Under the pieces are notes generated by a model that was not told the origin of the DNA, ran no database searches, and saw only the letters and a program-made list of their open reading frames with translations. 64,000 nt of DNA from the NCBI GenBank assembly GCA_047975215.1, contig JBKEDD010000005.1, forward strand, positions 208,878-272,877. Reading direction: 5' to 3'. Positions 33,222 through 40,608 of this stretch are shown here, one piece after another; positions within the stretch are counted from its first letter, which is position 1, and each line of letters starts with the position of its first letter. This DNA is from JAGRMG01 sp047975215 (GTDB lineage Bacteria > Pseudomonadota > Alphaproteobacteria > Rhodobacterales > Rhodobacteraceae). The position numbers and the translations under genes were made by a program.

Positions 33222-33989
33222 ATGGATATGCTGTTTGCGACCCTGAGCCCGGATGCGCTGCTGCTGGCATGCGCCATCGCCCTGCTGGGCGGTCTGGTCA
33301 AGGGGATGGTCGGGTTTGCCCTTCCGACGATCCTGATTTCAGGACTGGGCATGTTTCTGCCGCCGGATATCGCGCTGGCCGGGCTGATCCTGCCGACGCT
33401 GGTGGCCAACGGCGTACAGGCGCTGCGGCAGGGGCCGGCGGTGGCCTGGGATTCGGTGCGGCGGTTCCGGGTGTTCCTGGGCGCCGGGCTGGTCCTGCTG
33501 CTGGTCAGTGCGCAGATGGTCCGGGTGATTCCTCCGGGTGTATTGCTGATGCTGATCGGGGCGCCGATCACTGCGTTTTGCATGATGCAACTGACCGGTC
33601 TGCATCTCACGCTCAGGGCACAGTCGGTCCGTGTCGAGATCGTCGCCGGGTCGCTGGCAGGTTTCATCGGCGGCCTCAGCGGCGTCTGGGCGCCGCCGAC
33701 GGTGGCGTATCTGACGGCACTTGATACGCCCAAGGCCGAACAGGTGCGCGTTCAGGGGGTTATCTACGGGGCAGGTGCGGTGGCGATGACGGGGGCGCAT
33801 CTGGGGTCGGGCGTGCTGCGCGCCGAAACGTTGCCGTTTTCGGCCCTGCTGATCCTGCCAAGCATGCTGGGCATGTGGGCGGGCGGGGCGATCCATGACC
33901 GCATCGACCAGACCACGTTTCGACGGGCGACGCTGCTCGTGCTTCTGATCGCCGGGCTGAACCTGATACGCCGCGGCCTGATGGGCTGA
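33222..33989 (+). CDS. TauE/SafE family permease
   Basis: 255 residues, seven or eight membrane helices. The family's duplicated GxxxGxxGFALP (LLGGLVKGMVGFALPTIL) and AGFIGGLSGVWAPP segments are clear. Members export sulfite, sulfoacetate or related organic anions across the inner membrane. It is divergent from mcd, so joint control is possible, and it converges on the FkbM methyltransferase 20 bases away. Substrate unknown. Confidence 0.88.
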   Translation: MDMLFATLSPDALLLACAIALLGGLVKGMVGFALPTILISGLGMFLPPDIALAGLILPTLVANGVQALRQGPAVAWDSVRRFRVFLGAGLVLLLVSAQMVRVIPPGVLLMLIGAPITAFCMMQLTGLHLTLRAQSVRVEIVAGSLAGFIGGLSGVWAPPTVAYLTALDTPKAEQVRVQGVIYGAGAVAMTGAHLGSGVLRAETLPFSALLILPSMLGMWAGGAIHDRIDQTTFRRATLLVLLIAGLNLIRRGLMG

Positions 33990-34009
33990 TGGGGCGCCCG
34001 GGGCCGCGA

Positions 34010-34708
34010 TCAGTCCGCGCGGATGCAGGTCCAGACGGTGCGGGTGGATTTCTCGTCCACCCGGTCGAAACCGGCGTTGCGCAGGATCTGCTTGCATTCC
34101 TTCATGCCCTCGACGCCATAGGCATTGGGATGAAATTCGACCACCAGGGCGCGAAAGCCTGACAGGTCGGCATGGCGCAGAAGGTCAAGCTCTCCGCCTT
34201 CGATATCCATCACCAGAACGGTTGGCGACAGATCGGCGCAGGTCTGAGAAAATCCGGCGGTCGGCACCTCGACCACGCGGGCGGCACGGGCGGCGTCCCC
34301 GATGAGCGACGAGCCGAGATAGCTGTTGTGGACATGAAACGCGATGGTGTCGGGCCGCCGGGGCGCCGAGATCAGCACGATGTTGCGAACGCCGATCCGC
34401 TCTTGCAGGTCATTGGCGGCGTAAAGCGCCTCGATCTCGGGGATCAGTTCGGGGTTGGCCTCGAAGGAATGCACCGCACGCGGCTTGCGGTTGGTGGCGA
34501 TGACCGCGCCCACCAGCCCGATCCCGGCGCCGATTTCCAGTACGACATCGTCTTCGTTCACCACATGCAGGGCGCCGGCGATCTCCTGACCTTCGTATCG
34601 TGCGGCGTTGATCCGTTCGATCCGCTTGTCGTGCAGAAAGCGAGACATCGGAACCTTGACGCCAAGACATTCGGCGGCAATCTCGCGGATTTCGGTGGCT
34701 TCGGGCAC
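34010..34708 (-). CDS. FkbM family methyltransferase
   Basis: 232 residues from the GTG at 34708, chosen because AGAGG lies 7 bases upstream; an in-frame ATG at 34777 would add 23 residues. The SAM-binding motif is VVLEIGAGIGLVGA, with SFEANPE after it and LVMDIEGGELDLL as the post-motif strand, the typical FkbM DIEG signature. FkbM enzymes O-methylate sugars or hydroxyls, often in surface glycans and natural products. No partner gene is adjacent. Confidence 0.83.
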   Translation of the reverse strand: MPEATEIREIAAECLGVKVPMSRFLHDKRIERINAARYEGQEIAGALHVVNEDDVVLEIGAGIGLVGAVIATNRKPRAVHSFEANPELIPEIEALYAANDLQERIGVRNIVLISAPRRPDTIAFHVHNSYLGSSLIGDAARAARVVEVPTAGFSQTCADLSPTVLVMDIEGGELDLLRHADLSGFRALVVEFHPNAYGVEGMKECKQILRNAGFDRVDEKSTRTVWTCIRAD

Positions 34709-34896
34709 TGCTGAACCTCTTTTCGCTTTTTGCGATTTTGACGCATCCTGTGCGGCACCCGCCGGAATGGCAAGCAAAACCAGCCCGCCGGCCCCATCGA
34801 GGCGCCGGGCTGCCCATCTCTCGCATCGGTGGCCCGGGCCGCGCGTTCGCGATTTGCCGGACGGTTGACGTTCGCGCGATCCGCGCGGCGCGGAAG

Positions 34897-36186
34897 TCAG
34901 ACGAAATGAACGTAGAAGTCGCGCAGCGCATCGCCTTCCATGTCGCGGGTCTTCTGCACTTCCTTGCGTTTCATGAACACGTGGTTGGCTACCAGTTCGG
35001 GGCCTACCGCGCGTGCCAGGACCTCGTCGCGCTCAAGGTCTTCCACGGCGCCTTTCAGGTCGATCGCGGTGCCATGCTTGGCGTCCGTATTCTCGAACCC
35101 GTCGCCGGTTTCGATCGGCGGCAGTTCATAGCCGTTCTCGACCCCCAGCCTTGCGGCCTGCAACACCGCGGCGGTGGCGGTATAGGGGTTGGCCGCGCCA
35201 TCCGCCATGCGATGTTCGAGCCGCGCCTTGGCACCGCCTTCGGAACTGATGCGCGTGGTGACGTTGCGATGATCGCCGCCCCAGTTCTGCCAGTATCCCG
35301 AGAGCGAACCGGGTTGCAGCCGCATGTAGGAATTCGCGGTTGGCGCGATCAGCCCGGCCAGACCCTTGTGATGGTGTATCAGCCCCGCCAGGCAGCCGCG
35401 CGCCAGGTCGTTCATGTGCTCCGGCCCGCCGCGCGCCCCGGAGGACAGCGCGTTGCCGCCGGTCTCGTCGACGAAGGAAAAGTTGATGTGCATCCCCGAA
35501 CCGCCGCCCTCGGCCACGGGTTTGGGCATGAAGGTCAGCACGATACCGTACTCCATCGCGATTTCGCGCGCCATCAGCCTGAACAGGACGATATCGTCCA
35601 CAGCCTTGACCGCATCGTCGAATGTCAGCGTGTATTCGAATTGCGGGCTGTCGAACTCGGCGGTGATCATCTCCAGCGGAAAGCCCATCTTGTCGGCCAT
35701 CTCCCAGATCCGGTCGTTGAACCGGAGCGGGTCGGCGAACGGGCCGGTGCCGTAGACCACGCCGCCGGGCGCGTCGTAGGGCACCAGTTGTCCCTTGTCG
35801 TCGGCCTGCATGGCATAGGCCTCAAGCTCTATCCCCAGTTTCGGGGTCAGTCCGCGCGCCTGCCAGTCGGCGACGGCCCGTTTCAGCGTGCCGCGCGGGC
35901 ACAGCGGCAGCTTTTCGCCGGCGTCGTCATAGAGATCGCCGAGAACGACCTTGGTCGAGGGTTCCCAGCAGTCGCGGATATCGTCATGGCGCCATTGCAG
36001 CTCCATGTCGGGCAGGCCCTGATAGACCAACGAATACGGCGCGTTCAGCAGGTCGCGGTCGTAGTGCACGCCGAATACCGAACGGCAGAACCGGGTGCTG
36101 CCGTCTCCGATCTTGTGATTGGGCAGGTATTTCCCGCGCATGATGGACAGGTGGTCGCAAAACAGAACGCGCAGTCGGTCTTTCAT
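34897..36186 (-). CDS. Glutamine synthetase family protein (gamma-glutamyl ligase-like)
   Basis: 429 residues, close to the size of gamma-glutamylpolyamine synthetases (PuuA-like). Blocks from the GS fold are LGIELEAYAM, ITAEFDSPQFEYTL, MPKPVAEGGGSGMHINFSF, TANSYMRLQPGS and DGAANPYTATAAVLQAA. The usual GSGMHxH pair is here HIN, so the second histidine is replaced by Asn, and the WxNRxAxIRI block is altered to WGGDHRNVTTRI. It is therefore probably not the assimilatory GlnA but a ligase for an amine or other substrate. The amidotransferase gene at 36801 and the GntR regulator at 37568 support a small amine-catabolic group. Confidence 0.82.
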   Translation of the reverse strand: MKDRLRVLFCDHLSIMRGKYLPNHKIGDGSTRFCRSVFGVHYDRDLLNAPYSLVYQGLPDMELQWRHDDIRDCWEPSTKVVLGDLYDDAGEKLPLCPRGTLKRAVADWQARGLTPKLGIELEAYAMQADDKGQLVPYDAPGGVVYGTGPFADPLRFNDRIWEMADKMGFPLEMITAEFDSPQFEYTLTFDDAVKAVDDIVLFRLMAREIAMEYGIVLTFMPKPVAEGGGSGMHINFSFVDETGGNALSSGARGGPEHMNDLARGCLAGLIHHHKGLAGLIAPTANSYMRLQPGSLSGYWQNWGGDHRNVTTRISSEGGAKARLEHRMADGAANPYTATAAVLQAARLGVENGYELPPIETGDGFENTDAKHGTAIDLKGAVEDLERDEVLARAVGPELVANHVFMKRKEVQKTRDMEGDALRDFYVHFV

Positions 36187-36800
36187 CGAAATGTTCCTTC
36201 AGGCAGGGGTCATGATGGTCGTCGATTCCTTGATCGCGCCGGCGAAATCCGATCGCGCAAACATGTGTGGGCCGGGGTATTGACGGGTCTCGTGCAGACC
36301 GGCTTCATGCGGGTCCGGCCATATTCGTATGGACAGGCTTGCCGGAATATCGGACGGGGTCGATGCCGCCGGAGAATGGCGGTGCGCGCGGCAGGGTCGG
36401 CAAACGTGTCGTGACTGCCCAGTTCGGCAAAACCGTCATCGGCGGTCGTCCTGACTGTCATCCTCGCCGCTTTCCTGCCCCCCGTGATTTGTGTATATTA
36501 TTGCGGCTCGTAAATATGTAAATAAAAATCGACGGGGCGCTACTCACCCGAATCCAAAGTCCGTAACATCCGTCAATTGCCCCCGGATCGCCTGTGAACG
36601 GTTCGCGCCCGGCCGCGCCCCTGTGGCGCGGGCGCGAAATGGTTCCTATGTTTCAGATGGTTGCACCGTTCCGCTTGACTGCGCCGCCGTGCCATGTTCG
36701 ATGACGCCCACCCTTGGGGCCGGGCGCGAACCTCTGTCGTGCCCGGATCTCGATATGTCGAATTTCGATTCCACGTCACTGGCGGACCTTGGCGGAACCC
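36187..36800. other. 614-base noncoding region, divergent promoter space with repeat copy 2
   Basis: No convincing gene. It contains an AT-rich patch at 36490-36530, repeat copy 2 (36544-36614), and an 11-base palindrome TCGAATTTCGA at 36758-36768 near the amidotransferase start. It separates the leftward GS-like gene from the rightward amidotransferase and should hold both promoters. Confidence 0.5.
36544..36614. repeat. Dispersed 72-base intergenic repeat, copy 2
   Basis: It matches copy 1 (31309-31380) over its full length with one single-base gap: same start TCACCCGAATCC, the core GCCCCCGGATCGC and the end GGTTCGCGCCCGGCC. The palindrome of copy 1 is degraded here. It has the same orientation as copy 1. 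Confidence 0.7.
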
Positions 36801-37526
36801 ATGCATCTCGCGATCCTCATGACCAATACCGACGAGAGCGCCTTTGCCCGGGCGCGCCCCGGCGATGGCGAGAAATTCACCGATCTGGTTCGGCGCGTGC
36901 GCCCGGGCTGGCGTTTCACGGTGTTCGCGGTCAAGGACGGACTGTTTCCCGACGATGCCGCGCGCTTTGATGGTCTCATCATTACCGGCAGTCCGGCCTC
37001 GGTGAATTCCGGCTCTGACTGGGTGGCGCGGTTGCTGGATCTGATCTGCGGGATGGTGGCGCAGCGGGTGCCTGTCTTTGGCGCCTGTTTCGGACATCAG
37101 GCGATCGCGTTGGCGCTGGGCGGCACGGTGGGTGCGAACCCGGGGGGATGGGTGCACGGGTTGGTGCGCACCGAAACGCTGGCACGCAAGGGTTGGATGC
37201 TGGAACTGCCGGATCGGGTCAACCTCTACGCCAGCCACTCCGAACAGGTGACAGCCCTGCCCGGCGGGGCCAGGGTTCTGGCCCGGTCCGAGGGCTGCGC
37301 GGTGGCCGGATTCGCCATCGGCGATGCGGTCTATACCACCCAGCATCACCCGGAAATGTCCGCCGGATTCATCGCAGACCTGACCGGGGAACTGGCGCAC
37401 AAGCTGGGGCCGCAGGTCACGGAACGTGCCCGCGCCTCGCTGGCCCAAAGCGCCGACATGGTGCCTTTCGCCGAAAGCATCGCGCGGTTCTTCGAACTGG
37501 CGTCGCGGCCCCGCCGGCCAGAGTAA
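36801..37526 (+). CDS. Type 1 glutamine amidotransferase-like protein
   Basis: 241 residues in the class I GATase fold. The oxyanion strand and nucleophile are VFGACFGHQAIA (Cys in the elbow), the family glycine block is LIITGSPASVN, and the catalytic His-x-Glu is in TQHHPEMS. This resembles gamma-glutamyl hydrolases and PuuD-type enzymes that release the product from gamma-glutamyl conjugates. It is near-divergent to the GS-like ligase across 614 bases and convergent to a GntR regulator. A pairing of ligase and hydrolase is therefore plausible. ATG 36801 is the start next to the conserved MHLAILMTN strand. Confidence 0.85.
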   Translation: MHLAILMTNTDESAFARARPGDGEKFTDLVRRVRPGWRFTVFAVKDGLFPDDAARFDGLIITGSPASVNSGSDWVARLLDLICGMVAQRVPVFGACFGHQAIALALGGTVGANPGGWVHGLVRTETLARKGWMLELPDRVNLYASHSEQVTALPGGARVLARSEGCAVAGFAIGDAVYTTQHHPEMSAGFIADLTGELAHKLGPQVTERARASLAQSADMVPFAESIARFFELASRPRRPE

Positions 37527-37567
37527 TGTGGAAACGCCAGGTTGTCGGCAGGCAAGTCGGGATACGG

Positions 37568-38218
37568 TCAGCCCAGGGCGGCCAGCAGATCCATTACCGT
37601 CACTTCGTCGAACTGGACATGCGCGATCATCGCGGCTTCGGCTCCGGCGCGGTCATGCGCCGCGATCAGCGCGGCGATCTGGCGGTGTTCGCGGGCCGAA
37701 ACCGCGATCGCATTCGGATAGCGGTAGCGTGCCCGGTAATAGGCCATCAGCTTGCGCGCGTTGGTCTTGATCAACTCGACAAGGAAGGGATTTCCCGCCG
37801 CCAGCGCGACCGCCTCGTGAAAGCGAAGGTTGCGCTGGTAATAGCCCGCAGGATCGCTGTCGCCCTTGTCGCGTGCGTGGGCTTCGCAGTCGCGGACGGC
37901 GGCTTCCAGCGCCCGCCCGTGTTGCGGTGACATCCGCCGTGCCGCAAGGCCGGCGGCCTGGCCTTCCAGCTTGGCATGGACCTCGAGAATGGCGAGGAAC
38001 TCTTCCAGTGTCGGCTTGAACAGCATGGCGCCCTTGCGAGGCAGACGCCGGATCAGCCCCGCGGTTTCAAGCTGGATGAACGCCTCGCGTACCGGCGTGC
38101 GCGAAACGCCATGCGCCTGCATCAGCGGCGCCTCTTCGATCACGTCGCCGGGGTTCAGGCGCCCGCAGTCGATATCCGCCAGGATCGCATTCAGAACCTG
38201 CTCTGTCTGGCCCGCCAT
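37568..38218 (-). CDS. GntR family transcriptional regulator, FCD subfamily
   Basis: 216 residues. Residues 1-70 form the winged helix (PLMQAHGVSRTPVREAFIQLETAGLIRRLPRKGAML), and 75-210 the all-helical FCD effector domain with metal-binding Asp/His positions (NLRFHEAV, REHRQIAALIAAHD). FCD regulators sense carboxylates or sugar acids. The ATG at 38218 follows AAGGCAAGG. The neighbouring GATase ends 41 bases away in convergent orientation. It may control the GS-like and GATase genes. Confidence 0.92.
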   Translation of the reverse strand: MAGQTEQVLNAILADIDCGRLNPGDVIEEAPLMQAHGVSRTPVREAFIQLETAGLIRRLPRKGAMLFKPTLEEFLAILEVHAKLEGQAAGLAARRMSPQHGRALEAAVRDCEAHARDKGDSDPAGYYQRNLRFHEAVALAAGNPFLVELIKTNARKLMAYYRARYRYPNAIAVSAREHRQIAALIAAHDRAGAEAAMIAHVQFDEVTVMDLLAALG

Positions 38219-38311
38219 ACCTTGCCTTCCTGCCCGATGCCGTCGGCAGGGTAGAGCCTGCCGCGCCACGGCGCAATCCGGCGGCAATGACACTCGGCCC
38301 CCGGACAGCAG

Positions 38312-38339
38312 GAACGTCCGCCTGGGAAAGCGGACGTTC
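38312..38339 (-). terminator. Hairpin downstream of rpsO
   Basis: GAACGTCCGC-N8-GCGGACGTTC is a perfect 10-bp stem, 33 bases past the rpsO stop on the minus strand. No T-run follows, so terminator or 3'-end stabiliser are both possible. Confidence 0.55.
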
Positions 38340-38372
38340 GCGAATTATTGTGCTGCTGCGTGGTTGCAGGCG

Positions 38373-38642
38373 TTACCGGCGCAGGCCCAGACGCTTGACC
38401 AGATCCTGATACCGGGGCTCGTCTTTTGCCTTGAGATAATCCAGCAGCTTGCGCCGCCGGGCGACCAGTTTCAGAAGGCCACGGCGGCCGTGATTGTCCT
38501 TCTTGTGGATCTTGAAATGCTCGGTCAGGGTGGCGATACGCGAACTCAGGATGGCGACCTGAACCTCGGGCGAACCGGTGTCGCTTTCCTTCGTTGCGTA
38601 GTCCTTGATGACGCGGGTCTTTTCTTCGGCAGTAATCGACAT
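38373..38642 (-). CDS. rpsO: 30S ribosomal protein S15
   Basis: 89 residues, with TGSPEVQVAILSSRI, LTEHFKIHKKDNHGRRGLL and RRRKLLDYL, the standard S15 body that binds 16S rRNA helices 20-22. AAGGAG sits upstream of the ATG. In many alphaproteobacteria rpsO directly follows truB; here truB is more than 5 kb away with unrelated genes between. Confidence 0.97.
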   Translation of the reverse strand: MSITAEEKTRVIKDYATKESDTGSPEVQVAILSSRIATLTEHFKIHKKDNHGRRGLLKLVARRRKLLDYLKAKDEPRYQDLVKRLGLRR

Positions 38643-38795
38643 CGGGGTCTCCTTACATGAGGTTGACGTTGATGGCTCAGGCCGGGATGTCGTCCAGCGC
38701 AGGCCCGTGGAGATGGTCCGCAGCCCACCCGCCCCAAGGGGCGAATCCGTTGCAGATGGGGGCGTATAGGCGGTTGTGCCGGAAATGGCAAAGGG

Positions 38796-39821
38796 TTATT
38801 GCGCATCCGGCGATCCGCCCGGCACGAAGGCCGCCGCATCGGCATAGTCCGCCAGCAGGATATCGTGAACCGTCGGCGCCGCTTCTGCCGGCAGCGTGGC
38901 CATGGGGATTCCCTCCACCATCACGAGACGCAGGCCAGGGTCGGTCGCGTGTTCGACGATCTCGATCTCGGGGTCGGGATTGCGGGCGATATCCCACAAT
39001 ACCAGCAGACGGTCTTCGGCGGGGTCGAAGTCGCGCAGATCAGAGCTTTCGCCCCGGGCGATCCAGTTGCCCAGGACGATGCTGTCCGTCCCTTCTCCGG
39101 CAGTCACCGTGTCGCCTGCGCCCGCAAGGATCGTATCAGCGCCGCCGCCGCCGTTGAGAAAATCGCCGGTCGCCCCGTCATCGGCACCGGAAACGAAATC
39201 GTCGCCCCAGCCGCCGAACAGCGTGTCCTGCCCGGCGCCGCCAGCCAGACTGTCAGCGCCGTGATTGCCATGCAGCGCATCGCGCCCGCCGCCACCCTCC
39301 AGCCGGTCGCCGCCCAGGCCACCATGCAGGGTATCTTCGCCTTCGCCGCCAAGCAGGTTGTCGCCTTCGGAATGTCCAAACAGCAGGTCGTTGCCGCCGC
39401 CGCCGCGCAGCAAGTCTTCGCCGGCCTCGCCGTGCAGCGTGTCCCCGTCCCTGCCGCCGAACAGGGTATCCTCGCCCGCGCCGCCGAACAGATCGTCCTC
39501 GCCGTCCTGTCCGGCGATCAGGTCGCTACCGTCATAGCCGTTGATCTGATCGTCTCCGTCGGTGCCGCCCAGCGCCTCGCCCAACGGCCCGCCGGGCAGG
39601 ATCAGCCCGTGCCCACCGCCCTGCGCACCGCCAGGGCCGGTCGAGCCGTCGCCCGCGGCTACGCCTGACGAACCGGGCAATACCACCCCGGGCGTGCCGC
39701 CGATATCGTCGGGCGGCGCATCCTCGTCGCCGGGTTCCGCGGTATCGCCCCCCGCCTCATCGTCAATGAAGATCAGACTGCCGATAGTCATCAGGCCCAG
39801 AAAACCCGCCAGCCACATCAT
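38796..39821 (-). CDS. RTX-type calcium-binding repeat protein with N-terminal membrane anchor
   Basis: 341 residues from an ATG at 39821. A hydrophobic helix (about 3-19) opens the protein, then a disordered Gly/Pro/Asp-rich linker to about 85. Residues 90-255 hold some 14 GGxGxDxLx-type nonapeptide repeats, which fold into a Ca2+-binding beta-roll. The C-terminal 85 residues (DRLLVLWDIA.. IEIVEHATDPGLRLVM) resemble the terminal region of hemolysin-type Ca2+-binding proteins. RTX proteins usually leave through type I secretion, but this one starts with a hydrophobic segment and no transporter is nearby, so it may stay at the envelope. Base composition matches the surroundings. Confidence 0.8.
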   Translation of the reverse strand: MMWLAGFLGLMTIGSLIFIDDEAGGDTAEPGDEDAPPDDIGGTPGVVLPGSSGVAAGDGSTGPGGAQGGGHGLILPGGPLGEALGGTDGDDQINGYDGSDLIAGQDGEDDLFGGAGEDTLFGGRDGDTLHGEAGEDLLRGGGGNDLLFGHSEGDNLLGGEGEDTLHGGLGGDRLEGGGGRDALHGNHGADSLAGGAGQDTLFGGWGDDFVSGADDGATGDFLNGGGGADTILAGAGDTVTAGEGTDSIVLGNWIARGESSDLRDFDPAEDRLLVLWDIARNPDPEIEIVEHATDPGLRLVMVEGIPMATLPAEAAPTVHDILLADYADAAAFVPGGSPDAQ

Positions 39822-39908
39822 TCCACCACGCTCCACGCAGACCGCACCCACCGCCGGGCAATAGGCCATGTCCCGCGCCGTTGCGTCAAAGCCGAACCGC
39901 CGCGTTGG

Positions 39909-40430
39909 TTAACGACGGGGCGGGGCGTGCCATGGTTGGGGCTGCTGCGCATAGGCGATATACAGCGGGTGTTTCGGGTGTCCGTCCCGGGTCAGACCAA
40001 GATGAAACAGCGGCTGTCCGGTCGCGCGCAGCAATGCCTCCACGCGCCTGCCGCGATCGAGATGCGCGCCATGCGTGCCCCAGGCCGCGACCACCTGATC
40101 GGCCCAGCCGGCGCCGGCCAGAATGGCGGCATCGTTGTCGGGGCCCACCGGATCGCCGGCGGCGCGCATTGCGCGCGGATCGGTGTCGCGCCAGGCGAAT
40201 ATGTTCGTCACCCGAAAGCTGCCAAAGCCCAGGGCCCGCGCGCGCCTCTCGCAGCGTTCCACGGTCGGATCGTTCTGCACCTCGGTCGCGGTCGAGGGGT
40301 TGAGCATGACGAACATCGCCCGTCGCCCCTCCGGGTTCCAGATGCGCGTGAGGCTGTAGCGGTAGCGTTCGCAATCGGAATAGACAGCGACAGAGGGCGC
40401 GTCGCCCTTGGTGTGCTTGCGGGTTATCAT
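39909..40430 (-). CDS. DUF1643 family protein
   Basis: 173 residues. The conserved family blocks are MFVMLNPSTATEVQNDPTVERC, FRVTNIFAWRDTDPRAM, DNDAAI and a VVAAWGTHG strand. Similar proteins occur near DNA-modification and phage-related genes, but the biochemical role is not established. An isolated transcription unit; cytoplasmic. Nothing in 40431-40608 looks like another gene. Confidence 0.85.
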   Translation of the reverse strand: MITRKHTKGDAPSVAVYSDCERYRYSLTRIWNPEGRRAMFVMLNPSTATEVQNDPTVERCERRARALGFGSFRVTNIFAWRDTDPRAMRAAGDPVGPDNDAAILAGAGWADQVVAAWGTHGAHLDRGRRVEALLRATGQPLFHLGLTRDGHPKHPLYIAYAQQPQPWHAPPRR

Positions 40431-40608
40431 GCTGGGTGCGGTCCTATCCCGTTTCGGTCGCCGCGGCCAGTGCGCGCCAGTCCCGCCGGGCGCGGTGTGC
40501 CCGGGTCACGCGTATTCGTGTTTCGATACATCGGAAAGCTGGCGCGAACCGGATCGCCGGGCGATCCGGGGCAAGCGATGGATGTTGTGAACTCTGGATT
40601 CGGGCGCC

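Noticed and set aside
36267..36521. Possible small gene upstream of the amidotransferase
   Set aside because: The translated sequence is Arg/Pro-rich with no conserved pattern and poor start context, as expected of chance frames in GC-rich DNA.
38796..39668. Plus-strand repetitive open frame across the RTX gene, and a tandem DNA repeat or CRISPR-like array
   Set aside because: The repetition is explained by the Gly/Asp nonapeptide codons of the minus-strand RTX protein; units are 27 bases, degenerate and without spacers.
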